From positions 1 to 64,000 of the forward strand of contig NZ_CP139710.1 of NCBI RefSeq assembly GCF_034377145.1: a stretch of 64,000 nucleotides of DNA, given 5' to 3'. How positions within the stretch are numbered: position 1 is the first letter of the stretch; every line of letters begins with the position of its first letter. This document shows positions 53,101 through 63,662 of the stretch, piece after piece. The notes under the pieces are model-generated. The model did not search any database, had not been told where the DNA came from, and saw nothing but the letters and a program-made list of their open reading frames with translations. Source of the stretch: Sulfitobacter sp. OXR-159 (GTDB lineage: Bacteria; Pseudomonadota; Alphaproteobacteria; Rhodobacterales; Rhodobacteraceae). Made by a program: the position numbers and the translations under genes.

Positions 53101-54605
53101 GCGGCAGCCTCCTCGGCCGAGCAGAGCGCCTCATAGCGCTTGCAGTCGGCCTCGGGCCGCACGGTCAGCTGCGGATAGACATTGCCCTCATTCAACGGCG
53201 TGATGATTGGCTCCACCAACTGGTTGATCAGATTGGTGATGGCAGGAAGGCGCAACGTGTTTTGTTCAACTGCCAGTTCGCAGGCCGTCTCCACCACCTC
53301 GATCCCGTGGTCCTGGGCCAGTAGAAGCAGATCGACGAACTCCCGGTCCCCGCCTTTGCCAGCCATGTAATGCTCCCTGATCCGATGCATGGCCTCAGGC
53401 AGTTGCCAGTCCACAAAAGGGGCGCCGTCGCGCAGAGCGCCGGGCTTGCGATCCAGTAGAGGAACATAATGCCAAGGTTCAAAGTAGCTGACGTTGCGGG
53501 TGAAGCGACGCTTGTGCTCGGCAATAACGTCCTGGCCTGACACCAGCACGATCCGGCTCGCATAGGCGCGCAAGGAGACATGCTGGCCTGCAAACCGGGA
53601 AGGCACGCTATAGCGATTGCTGGCATATTGAACCAGGCAGGTGGAACGGACCCGCACCGTCTTTTCCACGTAGCCATCAAAAGCCCGCCCCAGGGGGCGC
53701 AGCTCGGCGCGCTCATCTTCAAAAACCTCCGCAATCGTGCGGGACGATTGTTCAGGGTGGGCGCGGCTTGCCAATTCCTCGCAGCGCAGACGCAACCAGT
53801 TGTTCAGCCCATCCAGATCATCAAAAGCTGGCATGGGAACAAACAATCGGCCTCGTAAAAAATGGACCTGGTTCTCCACCTGACCTTTCTCCCAACCCGA
53901 CGCGGGGGTGCAGGCAACCGGCTCCATTACATAGTGGTTCATCAATGCCAGGAACCGGGGATGGAACACTCGGTCCTTCGAGCGGGAGACATAGGTCACC
54001 ATCGTTTTGGGATTGTCGATGATCACCCGTCGCGGAACCCCGCCGTAGAAGGACAGCGCCCGTACAAAGGCATCCAACACCATTTCTTGGCTCTCGCCGG
54101 GATAGGCTACGACAAAAGGTTTGCGACTATGGCACAGGCGGAAGTGGGCAACCTTTACCTTCTGCTCGACACCACCGAGAACAACGCGCTCTTCGCTCCA
54201 GTCAAACTGGAGCGCATCACCGGCAGCAAAATGCAGGGGGATAAACGCCTCTCCCGATCCAGCATCGGCACGTTTGAGGTCTCGGATAAATCGCTGAACC
54301 GGAGAATAGGACCCAGTATACCCTTCCGAGACGAGCTGTTCGTAAAGCTTCGTGGCCGTCCGCCGCTCCCGGCGCGGGCGCTTGTGATCCTGCTCGAAAA
54401 GCTCTTGGAGCCGCGCATCAAATCCATCGCACAGCTTATGCCGGGTCGGTGGCGCTTGCCGCTGATAGCTCGGTGGACTGTCGTCCTTCAGATACTTCTT
54501 CACCGTGTTCCGCGACAAACCGGTTGCCCGCGCCACAGATCGGATGCTGCGACCCTCAACCAATATCCAACGACGGATCTTCGATACACTTTCCATCAAT
54601 ATCAC
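53097..54605 (-). CDS. istA: IS21-family transposase IstA (element B)
   Basis: A 499-502-residue transposase. The N-terminal helix-turn-helix reads [29 protein letters not shown], and the catalytic residues lie in [12 protein letters not shown] (Asp), [10 protein letters not shown] (Asp) and [14 protein letters not shown] (Glu). It starts at one of two ATGs (MILMESVSK). Element A and element B belong to different branches of the family. Confidence 0.94.
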   Translation of the reverse strand: MILMESVSKIRRWILVEGRSIRSVARATGLSRNTVKKYLKDDSPPSYQRQAPPTRHKLCDGFDARLQELFEQDHKRPRRERRTATKLYEQLVSEGYTGSYSPVQRFIRDLKRADAGSGEAFIPLHFAAGDALQFDWSEERVVLGGVEQKVKVAHFRLCHSRKPFVVAYPGESQEMVLDAFVRALSFYGGVPRRVIIDNPKTMVTYVSRSKDRVFHPRFLALMNHYVMEPVACTPASGWEKGQVENQVHFLRGRLFVPMPAFDDLDGLNNWLRLRCEELASRAHPEQSSRTIAEVFEDERAELRPLGRAFDGYVEKTVRVRSTCLVQYASNRYSVPSRFAGQHVSLRAYASRIVLVSGQDVIAEHKRRFTRNVSYFEPWHYVPLLDRKPGALRDGAPFVDWQLPEAMHRIREHYMAGKGGDREFVDLLLLAQDHGIEVVETACELAVEQNTLRLPAITNLINQLVEPIITPLNEGNVYPQLTVRPEADCKRYEALCSAEEAAA

Positions 54606-54712
54606 CTGCTCATTCCTCCGCGCTATCCAGCGCGGATGCTAACGTGGCAGGTGGGTCAATTTTGCACGCTCATAACCCACCCAAGTGGGTCAATTTCGCA
54701 TGCCGATTCACA

Positions 54713-55062
54713 CATTAGAGGTGCTTTTGCCATGCGAGAAACCTCTGTGCGCACTGCGCCAGAGCAGGGGCATTACACGGCATCATTCCTTTTGCGCGGA
54801 TAGCCTTCGGGTCGCGGGTTTGAGAAGAAGGCATAATGCGCGTCTCGCCTAAAGTCCGTCACAGCTCTCCGAACGCATCCCTGAAGGTGAGGCCAAGGGC
54901 CGGACGATCAGGGTTTTCGATACATGCGTCAGTAAACAAAAATGCTGCGATCGATACCGAAGTTGGTGAGCATGCCGATCGGCGCGCCCGATTTTCAGTA
55001 TGTATAGCGACCCTGCTACGATAGGCTTCTATAGATCGCAGCGTGACAGTCACGCGGGAATC
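54713..55062. other. Intergenic region after IS21 element B
   Basis: About 350 bp. Short frames on both strands have no family marks. Nothing else was found. Confidence 0.4.
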
Positions 55063-56493
55063 TCAACTGGGGCCTTTGTTTAGAACTGCCTCGACATCCT
55101 GAGCGACATCATCCCATGTCCTAAGAGACGTGGCGCTGATCTTTTGCTCCAACTCACGACGATAGTTGGGATCTGCGATCAACTTATAACAGGCATCATA
55201 AATGCTGCTAATGGAATGCGCATCACAGTAGGCGACCATATCGCCTCCCACCTCAGGCATCGACGAATTTTGGGCCACAACCGCTGTTTTACCAAATGAT
55301 AAGCTTTCGCCGATCGGCAAGCCCCACCCCTCGTAGAAGCTCACAGTCGCTGTAAAAAGACAGTTTTCATACAGGAAGCCGAGTTCTGTATCACTGGGGC
55401 CTTCGGCGAACTGAACCCAGCCTCCTAAGTTACCAGTTGCCTCCATTAGCGCTTCGAAGTCATCGTTGTACCATCCTCGCTTGCCCGCAAAGATGAGGCG
55501 CGGAACATTGAGTTCAGGGGTCTGAGCCAAACGCTGCCAAGCTTGCGCAAGGGACCAAAGGTTCTTACGGGATTCCATAGTGCCAACGACCAGCACATAT
55601 GGCATCTTGGTTAGGTTCAACACGGAGTGCCGCACCCCGTCCAAGCTGCTCAGCCGAGATTGAATAGGCTTTGCAGGATCGCTTACCCGGTTGGAGTGCA
55701 CCACACTAAACTTTTGGGCCAAGGGGACAACGTCAATGGGCCGCTGGCGCCCGACCTCATCCATAAAGCGCTGAAGATCCTGTGCGGTGTTCTGAGAGTT
55801 TGCAATAAACCGGTCGCAATACCCCATAGATGCTTTGAGCCAGTGAAAGAATGCGCCTGAAAAATCCGCAGCGATATGTTCCTTGGCGATCAGGGGGATC
55901 AGGTCGTGGACCAGTTGGTGGATGGCTATACCGTGGTCATCTTTCAAACCTTGAAGAGCCTGCTCTAGCCCATCTATATCCCAAATCGCGCCCAAAATGA
56001 CGAGTTGATCGCCCGCCTTGACCGTCTGGCTCAGATTGAATGGTTCGATTTCCTGATTTGCTTTGGCCTGCACAGGGATTGAGCGCTCTTTGAACGCATT
56101 CCATGCTTCAAGGCTCGACCCTTTTCGAGCGAAGTATCGCTCATGACCACGGGCCGCATGATAGGCGCGCACCATATAGTGCAGCCAGTATTTCACAGGT
56201 TTGTTGCGATACCGGACCAAGGTCGGAGCAGCATCACTTTGTCGACGCGCTCTCTTGCCAAAGAAGACCTCCCCCAAGTCATCTGCGGAGAACTCTTCCA
56301 TCCCACTGATAAAGCTGGATTCTACGGAAACATACGCGCGACGCCGGCGGTCCCAGTAGCTCAGCCGGACATTATCCGCACCCAAACGTGCCACCATGCG
56401 GCGTATCACTTCAAAAGAAACCCTTTGAATGCCTGAGACAGTGGTTTCCTTCTCTATGTAGAGAAGAATATCAGTCACGTCGAAATAGTACAT
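55063..56493 (-). CDS. Family-4-like glycosyltransferase
   Basis: A 476-residue cytoplasmic GT-B glycosyltransferase. The N-terminal domain begins MYYFDVTDILLYIEKETTVSGIQRV. The C-terminal domain has MPYVLVVGTMESRKNLWSLAQAW, LIFAGKRGWYNDDFEALM, and the donor-binding block LYENCLFTATVSFYEGWGLPIGESLSFGKTAVVAQNSSMPEVGGD, which includes the EGWGLPIGES nucleotide-sugar motif. The start was taken at MYYFDV because AGAAGAG lies 8 bases upstream. It is transcribed divergently from the next glycosyltransferase. Its product probably adds a sugar to the surface polysaccharide; the linkage is unknown. Confidence 0.9.
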   Translation of the reverse strand: MYYFDVTDILLYIEKETTVSGIQRVSFEVIRRMVARLGADNVRLSYWDRRRRAYVSVESSFISGMEEFSADDLGEVFFGKRARRQSDAAPTLVRYRNKPVKYWLHYMVRAYHAARGHERYFARKGSSLEAWNAFKERSIPVQAKANQEIEPFNLSQTVKAGDQLVILGAIWDIDGLEQALQGLKDDHGIAIHQLVHDLIPLIAKEHIAADFSGAFFHWLKASMGYCDRFIANSQNTAQDLQRFMDEVGRQRPIDVVPLAQKFSVVHSNRVSDPAKPIQSRLSSLDGVRHSVLNLTKMPYVLVVGTMESRKNLWSLAQAWQRLAQTPELNVPRLIFAGKRGWYNDDFEALMEATGNLGGWVQFAEGPSDTELGFLYENCLFTATVSFYEGWGLPIGESLSFGKTAVVAQNSSMPEVGGDMVAYCDAHSISSIYDACYKLIADPNYRRELEQKISATSLRTWDDVAQDVEAVLNKGPS

Positions 56494-56613
56494 GTTCAAG
56501 CTCTTCTTCGGCCCTGTCCCGCAAGCCCAAAAAGGCTAAAGCTGCGCGTTATCCATGCTCATTGACGAACATTTCCATGTTCCTCAACCCCAGTCACGAT
56601 GTTAAGAGGACGT

Positions 56614-57894
56614 ATGAGCCCCATATACTATGACCTTTCAGAACAGTTTCTCTCTTCTGGCATAAAATTTCGGTACTACGGAATCGCGCGCACGGTCATG
56701 GAAGTGGGCTATGAGCTCGCTTGCTCGTCAGCGGATGTGCGCTTTGTCATATTCTCGCCAGCCCATGATCGCTTCTTTGAGGTCACCCCACGTATCGGTG
56801 CCCAATCTCCAACAGGAGCTTGTGACCCTGACATCTCCCATGAGGCTAAGCCATTACGTTTGCGTTATAGTTTCCCCCAGCCTCATCCGGTACGAGATGC
56901 GCTTTATCCACTGTTTCGCACCATCGTAAAGCGCATTTGCCTTAAGAAATGGAACCGTGCGGTTCCCCCTGGAAGCCTGCGTGAGGTCGATTTGTCAGAT
57001 CAAATCCTGGTCTCGTTAGGACGGCCTAAAATGATGGCCGATTATCTGGTGGCGATGGATCGGCAGAATATACGTCCACGGTTTTTCCCTCTCGTTCACG
57101 ACATGATACCTTTGCATGAGTTCGCACATCCTCGGCAAAGCATGTTTGCGCGCAACTTCGCTCACGACAATGGGATTGTCATCCGTCACGCTGAAAAGGT
57201 GATGACCAACTCCGTTTTCACCAAATCCGAGCTTGAGCACTTTGCCGCCTCAGGGCACCTACCTGCCCTACCGCCCTTAGAGCCTGTGCTTTTGCCGCAT
57301 GAACTGCGCGAGACAAACGAAGACGTGGAAGTCAGCCCGCCCCAAACCCCCTACATTTTGGGGGTTGGTGTGATGACCGGCCGCAAGAATCTCGAGTGCG
57401 TTTTACAGGCCATGTTACACTTGCATAACACTGGTCGTCCTGTCCCCACCTTCGTTTTAGCTGGCGCTCATAGAAAGCGAACTGTCACATACCTAGACAG
57501 CCCCGAGCTTGCACCAATCAAAGACAAGGTTCAGATCATACTCGACCCGAACCAAGCCAGCTTGAGAATGCTTTACAGCAAAGCGCTTGCCTTGGTGATC
57601 CCCAGCCATATGGAAGGCTTTGGCTTGCCGCTTGGCGAGGCGCTGTGGTTGGGAACACCGGGGCTTGCCGCAGATGTTCCTGCGTTGCGAGAAGTGGGAG
57701 GAGAACTCGCGGAATATTTTGACCCTTCAGACCACACCGCTTTGGCTGCTTTGATCGACAAAATGCACAGCGATCCCGTCGCCCATGCCGCGCTAAAGGC
57801 AAAGATACAGCAAAATCACGCTTCCTTGCGCACTTGGAAAGACGTCGCGGCAGATGTGATTGCTACGGTATCCCCGCCTAATACAGGCGCATAA
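56614..57894 (+). CDS. Family-4-like glycosyltransferase
   Basis: A 426-residue GT-B enzyme that starts at the ATG of MSPIYYDL, preceded by AAGAGGACGT. The C-terminal domain contains TPYILGVGVMTGRKNLECVLQAM, FVLAGAHRKRTVTYL and the donor motif ALVIPSHMEGFGLPLGEALWLGTPGLAADVPALREVGGE. It is clearly related to the divergent gene to its left in both start motif and C-terminal layout. It is followed 8 bp later by the ABC exporter, so the two share a transcript. Confidence 0.9.
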   Translation: MSPIYYDLSEQFLSSGIKFRYYGIARTVMEVGYELACSSADVRFVIFSPAHDRFFEVTPRIGAQSPTGACDPDISHEAKPLRLRYSFPQPHPVRDALYPLFRTIVKRICLKKWNRAVPPGSLREVDLSDQILVSLGRPKMMADYLVAMDRQNIRPRFFPLVHDMIPLHEFAHPRQSMFARNFAHDNGIVIRHAEKVMTNSVFTKSELEHFAASGHLPALPPLEPVLLPHELRETNEDVEVSPPQTPYILGVGVMTGRKNLECVLQAMLHLHNTGRPVPTFVLAGAHRKRTVTYLDSPELAPIKDKVQIILDPNQASLRMLYSKALALVIPSHMEGFGLPLGEALWLGTPGLAADVPALREVGGELAEYFDPSDHTALAALIDKMHSDPVAHAALKAKIQQNHASLRTWKDVAADVIATVSPPNTGA

Positions 57895-57902
57895 GGTCCA
57901 TC

Positions 57903-59405
57903 ATGTCAGAAGAAGATCATACCGCTTCTGCCCCGGCAGATACGACTAAAGCTGCTTTGCGTAAACGCAAAGAGCGTGTGCCGCTTTTTAATGATCAAGA
58001 CAAAGACAACATCTCTTGGTTCTGGACGAAGTACCTAAAGCAGCGCGCCCCCTGGTTAGTGCTCGTTATGGTGATGATCCTTATTCAAGGGTTTGCCTAT
58101 CAACAGTTCATCTCGTTGACGGAGAGTGGTCTGCGGGTGATCTTCGATGACGGTCGTGTTTCAGGCCTAATCAAAGTGTGCGGTATGGTACTGGCGATCT
58201 TCTCCATACGCGCCGTAATGTCATACTGGGTGCCCCGGCTTTCTGCATGGTTGGCCAGTGATGCGGTGTTCAAAATGCGCCGAGATCTCATTGATCACCT
58301 GATGACATTAGACTTGGCGTTTTTTGAGCGGACGAAGTCGGGCGACATCATTTTGAAACTCGTCAATCAGGCCCAGGACCTCTCAGGCTTTATCGGCCAG
58401 ACCACAGTCAACGCCGTCCGGGATACGGTCACGATCATTGCCGTCTCAGGGTACCTGATCTGGAAGAACCCGGCTCTTTTTGCACTGGTCATCATTGTGA
58501 TGCCCACCATCACAATTGTGGTTCGGCGCATTTCTCAGGGCATTAAAGGCACACAAGCCACCGCGGAAAATGCCATGGGCAACTACATGTCGGGCATCGA
58601 AGAGATGACCAATGGCATGCGCACGGTCAAAATATCGAACCAAGAGCCGGTAGAGAAAGCACGGCTCAACAAAGCCACTGGTGAGATCAAAGATCTCACC
58701 ATCCGCCTTCAGAAGCTACAGGCGATGATGAGCCCCACAGTCGATATTCTCGCGGCCATCATCTACGTCTTAATCATCGGCGTAGGCGGATACATGGCCT
58801 TGAGCCCCTCCTTTGAGATGGATGGCGCCGGCATCATTGGCTTTATGATCGGCATGGCGCTGATCTTTGATCCAGCGCGCCGCCTCACCGCGTTCTTCGT
58901 TAGCATGCAAGCCAGCTTGATTATTCTAGACAGCCTGCGCTCGCTCTACCGCGAGCTGCCGACAATCACCAATGCGCCCGAGGCTAAAGAAGTCTTTGAT
59001 CCCACAGGAGACATCGTCCTTGACGATGTAACGTTCCAGTATTCCGAAAAGCACCCGTTGTTCCGCAATGTGAACATGACGTTCGAAGGCGGGAAGGTGA
59101 CAGCTATTGTCGGAGCGACAGGCTCAGGCAAAACATCGGTTCTAAGCCTGATTGCCCGTCTATACGATGTAAGTGACGGTGTGGTGACCATTGGCGGCAC
59201 TGCGGTCAAAGATTTGCGCATCGACAAGCTGCGGCAGTCGTTTTCTGTCGTCGCCCAAGACATCGTTATCTTTAACAGTTCGATCTACGAAAACATTAAG
59301 TACGTGCGCCCCGACGCCCCGGAGGATGAGATCTGGCGCGCTGCAGAACTTGTGGGCATCGATCAACTCATGCGCGACCGGGGTGATGCCCCCTTAGGGC
59401 CTAAG
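57903..59405 (+). pseudogene. ABC exporter (MsbA-type), N-terminal part; split by IS1380 element
   Basis: The first 501 codons of a half-transporter with fused ATPase. Six transmembrane helices span residues 40-330. Walker A (VGATGSGKTS) lies at about 400 and the Q-loop at VAQDIVIFNSSIYENI. The signature and Walker B motifs are in the other fragment (61082-61405). Rejoining across one copy of the 5-bp duplication CTAAG restores LGPK-GSQLSGGQKQR and a 608-residue protein. It would export a polysaccharide, lipid-linked sugar or protein, in line with the glycosyltransferase 8 bp upstream. In the current state the frame ends at a stop inside the IS (59433-59435), giving a protein without the second half of the ATPase. 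Confidence 0.88.
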
Positions 59406-61076
59406 CCTGCATTCCCCAGGTGGCGTGTCGTTTGAGGTGAAGATCGCCTGTATCCGATCGCTAGACAAGGATTTTCTGCCGCAAGCGGCACCTGCGGTCG
59501 CGCAGACTGCTGGATCTGGACGGATCAGACCGCGAAGCCGCTGTTTCCTTGCCCAGGGGCGGCGTTTTTCAGCGCAGCGGACAGATCTGTCCAGCCGCTT
59601 TCGTTCAGTTTGAGCGTGGATCGCGATCATGCGCATAGCGGTGGCGCTCGCAATCGGCGGATAGCGGCGAGGATGGCGCGTACCATCGTGCCGGTGACAG
59701 CGACCTCGGCCAGCTGGAAGGTGATGGTGCGGGCGTGACGGACCACACGTGCCCCGATCTTGATCAGCTTCAGTTGCAGGCTGGTCAACGACCAGTCGGC
59801 CATGGCTTCGGGCAGCTCGATGCAGCGCAAGAAGGTGGCCAGGTTGTACGCCAGGGCGTGCAGTTGCAGCCGCACCTCATTGTCGCGGAACTTCCGGCAC
59901 GACAGCCGCGTCCAGCGAAAGGCGTATTTGCCCTCTTTGATGTGCTGCTCGGCGGTGCCGCGCTGGTTGTAGAACCGCACCACCCAGTCCGGCTCCATCG
60001 GCAGGTTGGTGACGATGAAGCCGACACGCGGGAACAGTTCGCCCGGATGCCATTCGATCTTGGCGATCACCCGGCGTTCCTTGTCCCAGGACGCCGCCTG
60101 ATACTCGAATTCCTCGAAGAACCGCTTGACCTTGGTCAGTGACGGCCGCCCGACAGGGCGCGTTAGCCGATGCGCGATCTTGTCCTTGAGGACCGCGTTT
60201 GCGGGCAGCCGGATGGCGTAGAAGAACCGCGCTTCTTCCAATCGCTCATAGATCGCCGGGATCGCGTAGGCAGCATCGGCCCGGAAGAACCTGCCACCAA
60301 GGTCGCGCTCCGCGTAGCGCGCAATGACGGGGTCGAGAACATCACGCCAGCCATCGGCGCTGTGGACGTTGCCATGGCGCAGGGCGCAGCGTTCCAGCAT
60401 CCCGAACTGGTTGAACAGAAAGTTGGGGTGATAGCAGCTACAGTCGAAATGGCCATTCCAGGCGGACCCTTCCTGGTCGCCATGGGTCGGGCTGACCGAG
60501 CTGTCCATGTCCAGAACGATGTACTTCAGCCCGTTACGGTCATGGAACCGGTCGATCCATTGCCCGTTCAGGTCGGCCAGCGCGGCACGGTTCCCGGCCA
60601 GAGCCAGCGTCTCGGTCTCGAACCGTCCCATCTGCGATGCCGAGGCCGCTTGTGCATCGACCGCTCTGCCGCCGACAACTTGGCGCATGACCGGATCGCA
60701 GGCGAGACGGTTGGCGTCGTTGACATCCTCGTATCCGGCCAGCCGCCCAAAGACTGATTGCCGGAACAGGCCGTCGAGCCGATGGACCGTGTTCTTGCCA
60801 GAGCGAGTATCGCGCAGCGCCGCTGACGCCAAATCGGACAACCCGAGCGCGTCATCAAGCTCGCGCATCACCAGAAGGCCGCCGTCGGAACTGAGCTGCG
60901 TGCCGCGAAATTCCAGCCGCACGCGAGGGTCGAAATCCACCCGATCTGCCCGTTGCAAGCCCGCACCCTCTGGGTGATCCATGAAACGCGCCCCTCGCAG
61001 CCTTCAACACCATGTTTTATATAGGAAATATAATGGTCAGGACAGCGAAATCAGCGCCTTACTTGGGAAATGTGGG
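59406..61076 (-). mobile_element. IS1380-family insertion sequence
   Basis: A 1671-bp element with imperfect inverted repeats starting CCTGCATTCCCC (left) and CCCACATTTCCC (right, inverted). It is flanked by the 5-bp duplication CTAAG (59401-59405 and 61077-61081). A clean, recent-looking insertion into the ATPase domain of the ABC exporter. Confidence 0.9.
59627..60982 (-). CDS. IS1380-family transposase
   Basis: A 451-residue DDE transposase. Catalytic residues are visible in YIVLDMDSSVSPTHGDQEG (Asp), GRFFRADAAYAIPA (Asp) and RGTAEQHIKEGKYAF (Glu). The RLDGLFRQSVFGRLAGYED and NEVRLQLHALAYNLA blocks are typical. The gene is intact. Confidence 0.94.
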   Translation of the reverse strand: MDHPEGAGLQRADRVDFDPRVRLEFRGTQLSSDGGLLVMRELDDALGLSDLASAALRDTRSGKNTVHRLDGLFRQSVFGRLAGYEDVNDANRLACDPVMRQVVGGRAVDAQAASASQMGRFETETLALAGNRAALADLNGQWIDRFHDRNGLKYIVLDMDSSVSPTHGDQEGSAWNGHFDCSCYHPNFLFNQFGMLERCALRHGNVHSADGWRDVLDPVIARYAERDLGGRFFRADAAYAIPAIYERLEEARFFYAIRLPANAVLKDKIAHRLTRPVGRPSLTKVKRFFEEFEYQAASWDKERRVIAKIEWHPGELFPRVGFIVTNLPMEPDWVVRFYNQRGTAEQHIKEGKYAFRWTRLSCRKFRDNEVRLQLHALAYNLATFLRCIELPEAMADWSLTSLQLKLIKIGARVVRHARTITFQLAEVAVTGTMVRAILAAIRRLRAPPLCA

Positions 61077-61081
61077 CTAAG

Positions 61082-61405
61082 GGCTCTCAGCTTTCAGGTG
61101 GCCAGAAACAACGCATTGCCATCGCTCGCGCGTTTTTGCGCTCCGCACCTATCCTATTGCTTGATGAAGCCACCTCCGCGCTTGATCAGCGGACCGAGGA
61201 AAGGGTCCGCGGCGCGATCCAAGAGCTTTCAAAAGACAAAACCACGATCATGGTCGCGCACCGCCTTTCTACCGTAACCCATGCAGATCATATCTATGTG
61301 CTGGATGAAGGGACCGTGGTCGAAGAAGGCACGCACGCACAACTCATGGAGCAAGAAGGTCTCTATGCCGCTATGTTCAATGCGCAGCGTAGCAGTTACG
61401 GTTGA
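61082..61405 (+). pseudogene. ABC exporter, C-terminal part
   Basis: Codons after the IS: the ABC signature LSGGQKQRIAIARA, Walker B ILLLDEATSALD, the switch His in MVAHRLSTV and the normal C-terminus (EGTHAQLMEQEGLYAAMF). It completes the gene that begins at 57903. A stretch of the IS end keeps the frame open upstream from 61070. Confidence 0.88.
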
Positions 61406-61441
61406 AGCGCTTGACTTGCACCGACACCGAGAGGAACCGAT

Positions 61442-61855
61442 ATGCCACCCCTTAAACTTCCCCTATTCTCAGTGGCAGCACTTGGCATTGTGGTGGCGGC
61501 CTGCACAGCGCCTTCAATGCCCGAAGCGCCAGATGGGGCCAAATTCTATGTGGAAAACTGCGTTGCGTGTCATGGCATGTCCGCAAAAGGCGATGGTCCC
61601 CTGGCATCAACGCTCGATACCGCGCCAACGGATTTGACACTTCTTGCCCGCAAGAATGGGGGCAGCTTCCCGCGCGCGCGGGCTCTGAGCTATGTCTATG
61701 GCCACCCCGAGCAACGCGAATTGGCGCGCGATATGCCGCAATTCGGCGGGGCTATGGCACATGATACGGTACCGGTTGAGATCAATGGTATCCTTACACC
61801 CACTCCACGTGAACTCGCGGGGTTACTGGTCTATTTGGAAAGCATCCAGCGATAG
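61442..61855 (+). CDS. Lipoprotein c-type cytochrome
   Basis: A 137-residue precursor with a lipoprotein signal (FSVAALGIVVAAC with the lipobox at VAAC, Cys at about residue 20). A single haem site CVACHG is followed by an axial-Met candidate in DMPQFGG and a final VYLESIQ helix, typical of small class I cytochromes. It should sit on the periplasmic face of a membrane. A second-copy Lgt elsewhere in the window could process such a protein. Location 36 bp after the ABC exporter suggests a shared transcript. Confidence 0.87.
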   Translation: MPPLKLPLFSVAALGIVVAACTAPSMPEAPDGAKFYVENCVACHGMSAKGDGPLASTLDTAPTDLTLLARKNGGSFPRARALSYVYGHPEQRELARDMPQFGGAMAHDTVPVEINGILTPTPRELAGLLVYLESIQR

Positions 61856-62086
61856 GGTTCTTGGGCTGGAACAAGCTGCGTAAGCCTTAAGCGCTCGGCC
61901 GGATGCGAGACACGCCACCCTTTTGCACAAAATGCGCAAGCATTGGGGGCAAAATCAGAGCTCTACGTCGATTGAACTGCTCGCCGGCTCCGATGCAACC
62001 GCAGGCCCACAACAGCCTCAAAAACCACCGCACGTAGGCTTTAGTATGATGGCTTAGCTACAGACCAACGCAAGCGAGTTACAATT
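61856..62086. other. Intergenic region between convergent genes
   Basis: About 230 bp between the cytochrome gene and the kinase, which converge. No terminator with a T-run was found by eye. Confidence 0.35.
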
Positions 62087-63484
62087 TCAGGCCGCCTGCC
62101 TAGCCGCGTCGGAACCATCCTTGCCCGTTACCCGGTCAAACTCGACAAAGAAGACTGACCCCACACCAAGCTTACTGACGTAATCGATGCGCGCTCCATG
62201 CCGCTCAATGATCTGCTTACTAATATTAAGGCCAAGCCCCGTGCCGCCAACCTTACGGATGTCTGAAGCATCCACTTGGCTAAACTTACCAAACACAGCC
62301 TCCTCAGAGCCCTGAGGTATACCTATACCTTCGTCTTGAACCGAAATACGGATCTTCTCTCCCAGCTTTTCCACATGCACATGTACCGCGCCGCCGTCTT
62401 CAGAGAACTTAAGTGCGTTCGACAGTAAGTTGTTCAGGACCTGTATCAGGCGGCCGCGATCGCCGGAGATATCGCAGCCCTCATCACAAAACGAAGATGT
62501 AACCTCAACTCCCACCTTGCTCGCATAGCCCGAAATGGCTTCGACCGCCTCTTGAGCTAAATCATTTGCATCTATGGTATTGAAGTAAAGCTTCATCTCC
62601 CCAGCCTCTAGCTTCTGTAGGTCGAGCAGATCTTCGACCAAGGATGTGAGCCGCGCGCTGTTTCTGGCAGCGATGTTGAGAACTGGCTTTAAGTTATCAG
62701 GGAGAGCGCCGAATTTCTCGCTCCTCAAGATCTCAAGGGAGCCGACAATCGAAGTCAGGGGCGTGCGCAGTTCATGGCTTACGATAGCCAAGAACCTCGA
62801 CTTTACCTCTAAAGCAGCTTTGGTGTCCTCGTTCTCTTCCTCGATCAAGCTCATATGCTTCTGCTGTCTTTGGTAGCTGAGGTAGAACTTCAAAGAAATA
62901 TCAGCGATGAAGTAGAGTACGAATATAATCGTCCAGAACTGCAGCCAAATGGGAGAACTCAATGGCGGCAGGTATCTCACCACATCCAAAAGGGCGATGT
63001 ACAAAAAGGCGCAGCCATAGATCGACAGACGCAACACCAAGATGAACAGCATCTGGCTATTGTACATTGACGCAAAGACGGATGCAGAGAACAGGAAAAA
63101 CAGAGACGTAAAGTGTCCGGTTGAGGTTTCCTGATGTGCGATGCTGATGATGAACGCAGAGATCGCCAATGCACTTAGAACGGTATTAATGGCGATGCGT
63201 ATAAAAATCCGCCGGCCCCTCACCGGGTCTTTGCCATCCCACGTCTTAGATTGACGCCCAAGAAGCACATCGAGCACCTCAGTGACAACGACAACCGCGT
63301 AGAAAGCAAATATTGTTAGTGCATCAAAATAAATCGCAGCCAAAACAGCTGCCGCAAAAAAGCTACCCTGCCGTTGCCAGACAAGTTGGTTGGCAAGCGC
63401 TATGTAATCTTTGATGTTTTGTTCACGTCCATCCGGCTTGAACCAGTCGATACGGAACACGCGGAACACACTCGGGGACTTCAC
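62087..63484 (-). CDS. Membrane sensor histidine kinase
   Basis: A 465-residue kinase with six or seven N-terminal helices (residues 40-215) and no large periplasmic domain. A coiled coil follows (215-240). The HisKA domain has the phosphoacceptor in FLAIVSHELRTPLTSIVGSL (about 246). The ATPase domain has the N box LSNALKFSED, G1 VQDEGIGIPQG and G2 GGTGLGLNISKQII. There is no receiver domain and no regulator gene next to it in the window. The N-terminal integral-membrane sensor suggests sensing within the membrane or of a small signal. Confidence 0.92.
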   Translation of the reverse strand: MKSPSVFRVFRIDWFKPDGREQNIKDYIALANQLVWQRQGSFFAAAVLAAIYFDALTIFAFYAVVVVTEVLDVLLGRQSKTWDGKDPVRGRRIFIRIAINTVLSALAISAFIISIAHQETSTGHFTSLFFLFSASVFASMYNSQMLFILVLRLSIYGCAFLYIALLDVVRYLPPLSSPIWLQFWTIIFVLYFIADISLKFYLSYQRQQKHMSLIEEENEDTKAALEVKSRFLAIVSHELRTPLTSIVGSLEILRSEKFGALPDNLKPVLNIAARNSARLTSLVEDLLDLQKLEAGEMKLYFNTIDANDLAQEAVEAISGYASKVGVEVTSSFCDEGCDISGDRGRLIQVLNNLLSNALKFSEDGGAVHVHVEKLGEKIRISVQDEGIGIPQGSEEAVFGKFSQVDASDIRKVGGTGLGLNISKQIIERHGARIDYVSKLGVGSVFFVEFDRVTGKDGSDAARQAA

Positions 63485-63662
63485 GCTAACCTCGGGCCAT
63501 ATTGCTGACGCTTAGCGCTACGCCATTAATATGTTTAAATTTTGTCACTTAATAGCAAATGTTTAGCACAAGAAAGCGCATAGGCATACATCGGCAAAAC
63601 CTTCCCGATGCAGATGTTGCCGGTCTCCCCCGAAAGGCTCAGAGCACGCCCAAAACGGGCAA

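Larger units (their letters stand above)
52242..54712 (-). mobile_element. IS21-family insertion sequence B
   Basis: A 2471-bp element unrelated in sequence to element A. The left end TGTCAATGAGCGTTTAAAAGTGACCC and the inverted right end share TGT, AAT, AAA and TGACCC at matching positions, and GTGGGTCAATTT repeats occur near the right end. No obvious target duplication (AGGGC left, CATTA right). Confidence 0.85.

Noticed and set aside
57880..57894. A 14-bp match CCTAATACAGGCGC between 57.9 kb and 49.0 kb
   Set aside because: One copy lies at the end of a coding region and the other in an intergenic stretch. With no third copy or symmetry, chance is a sufficient explanation.
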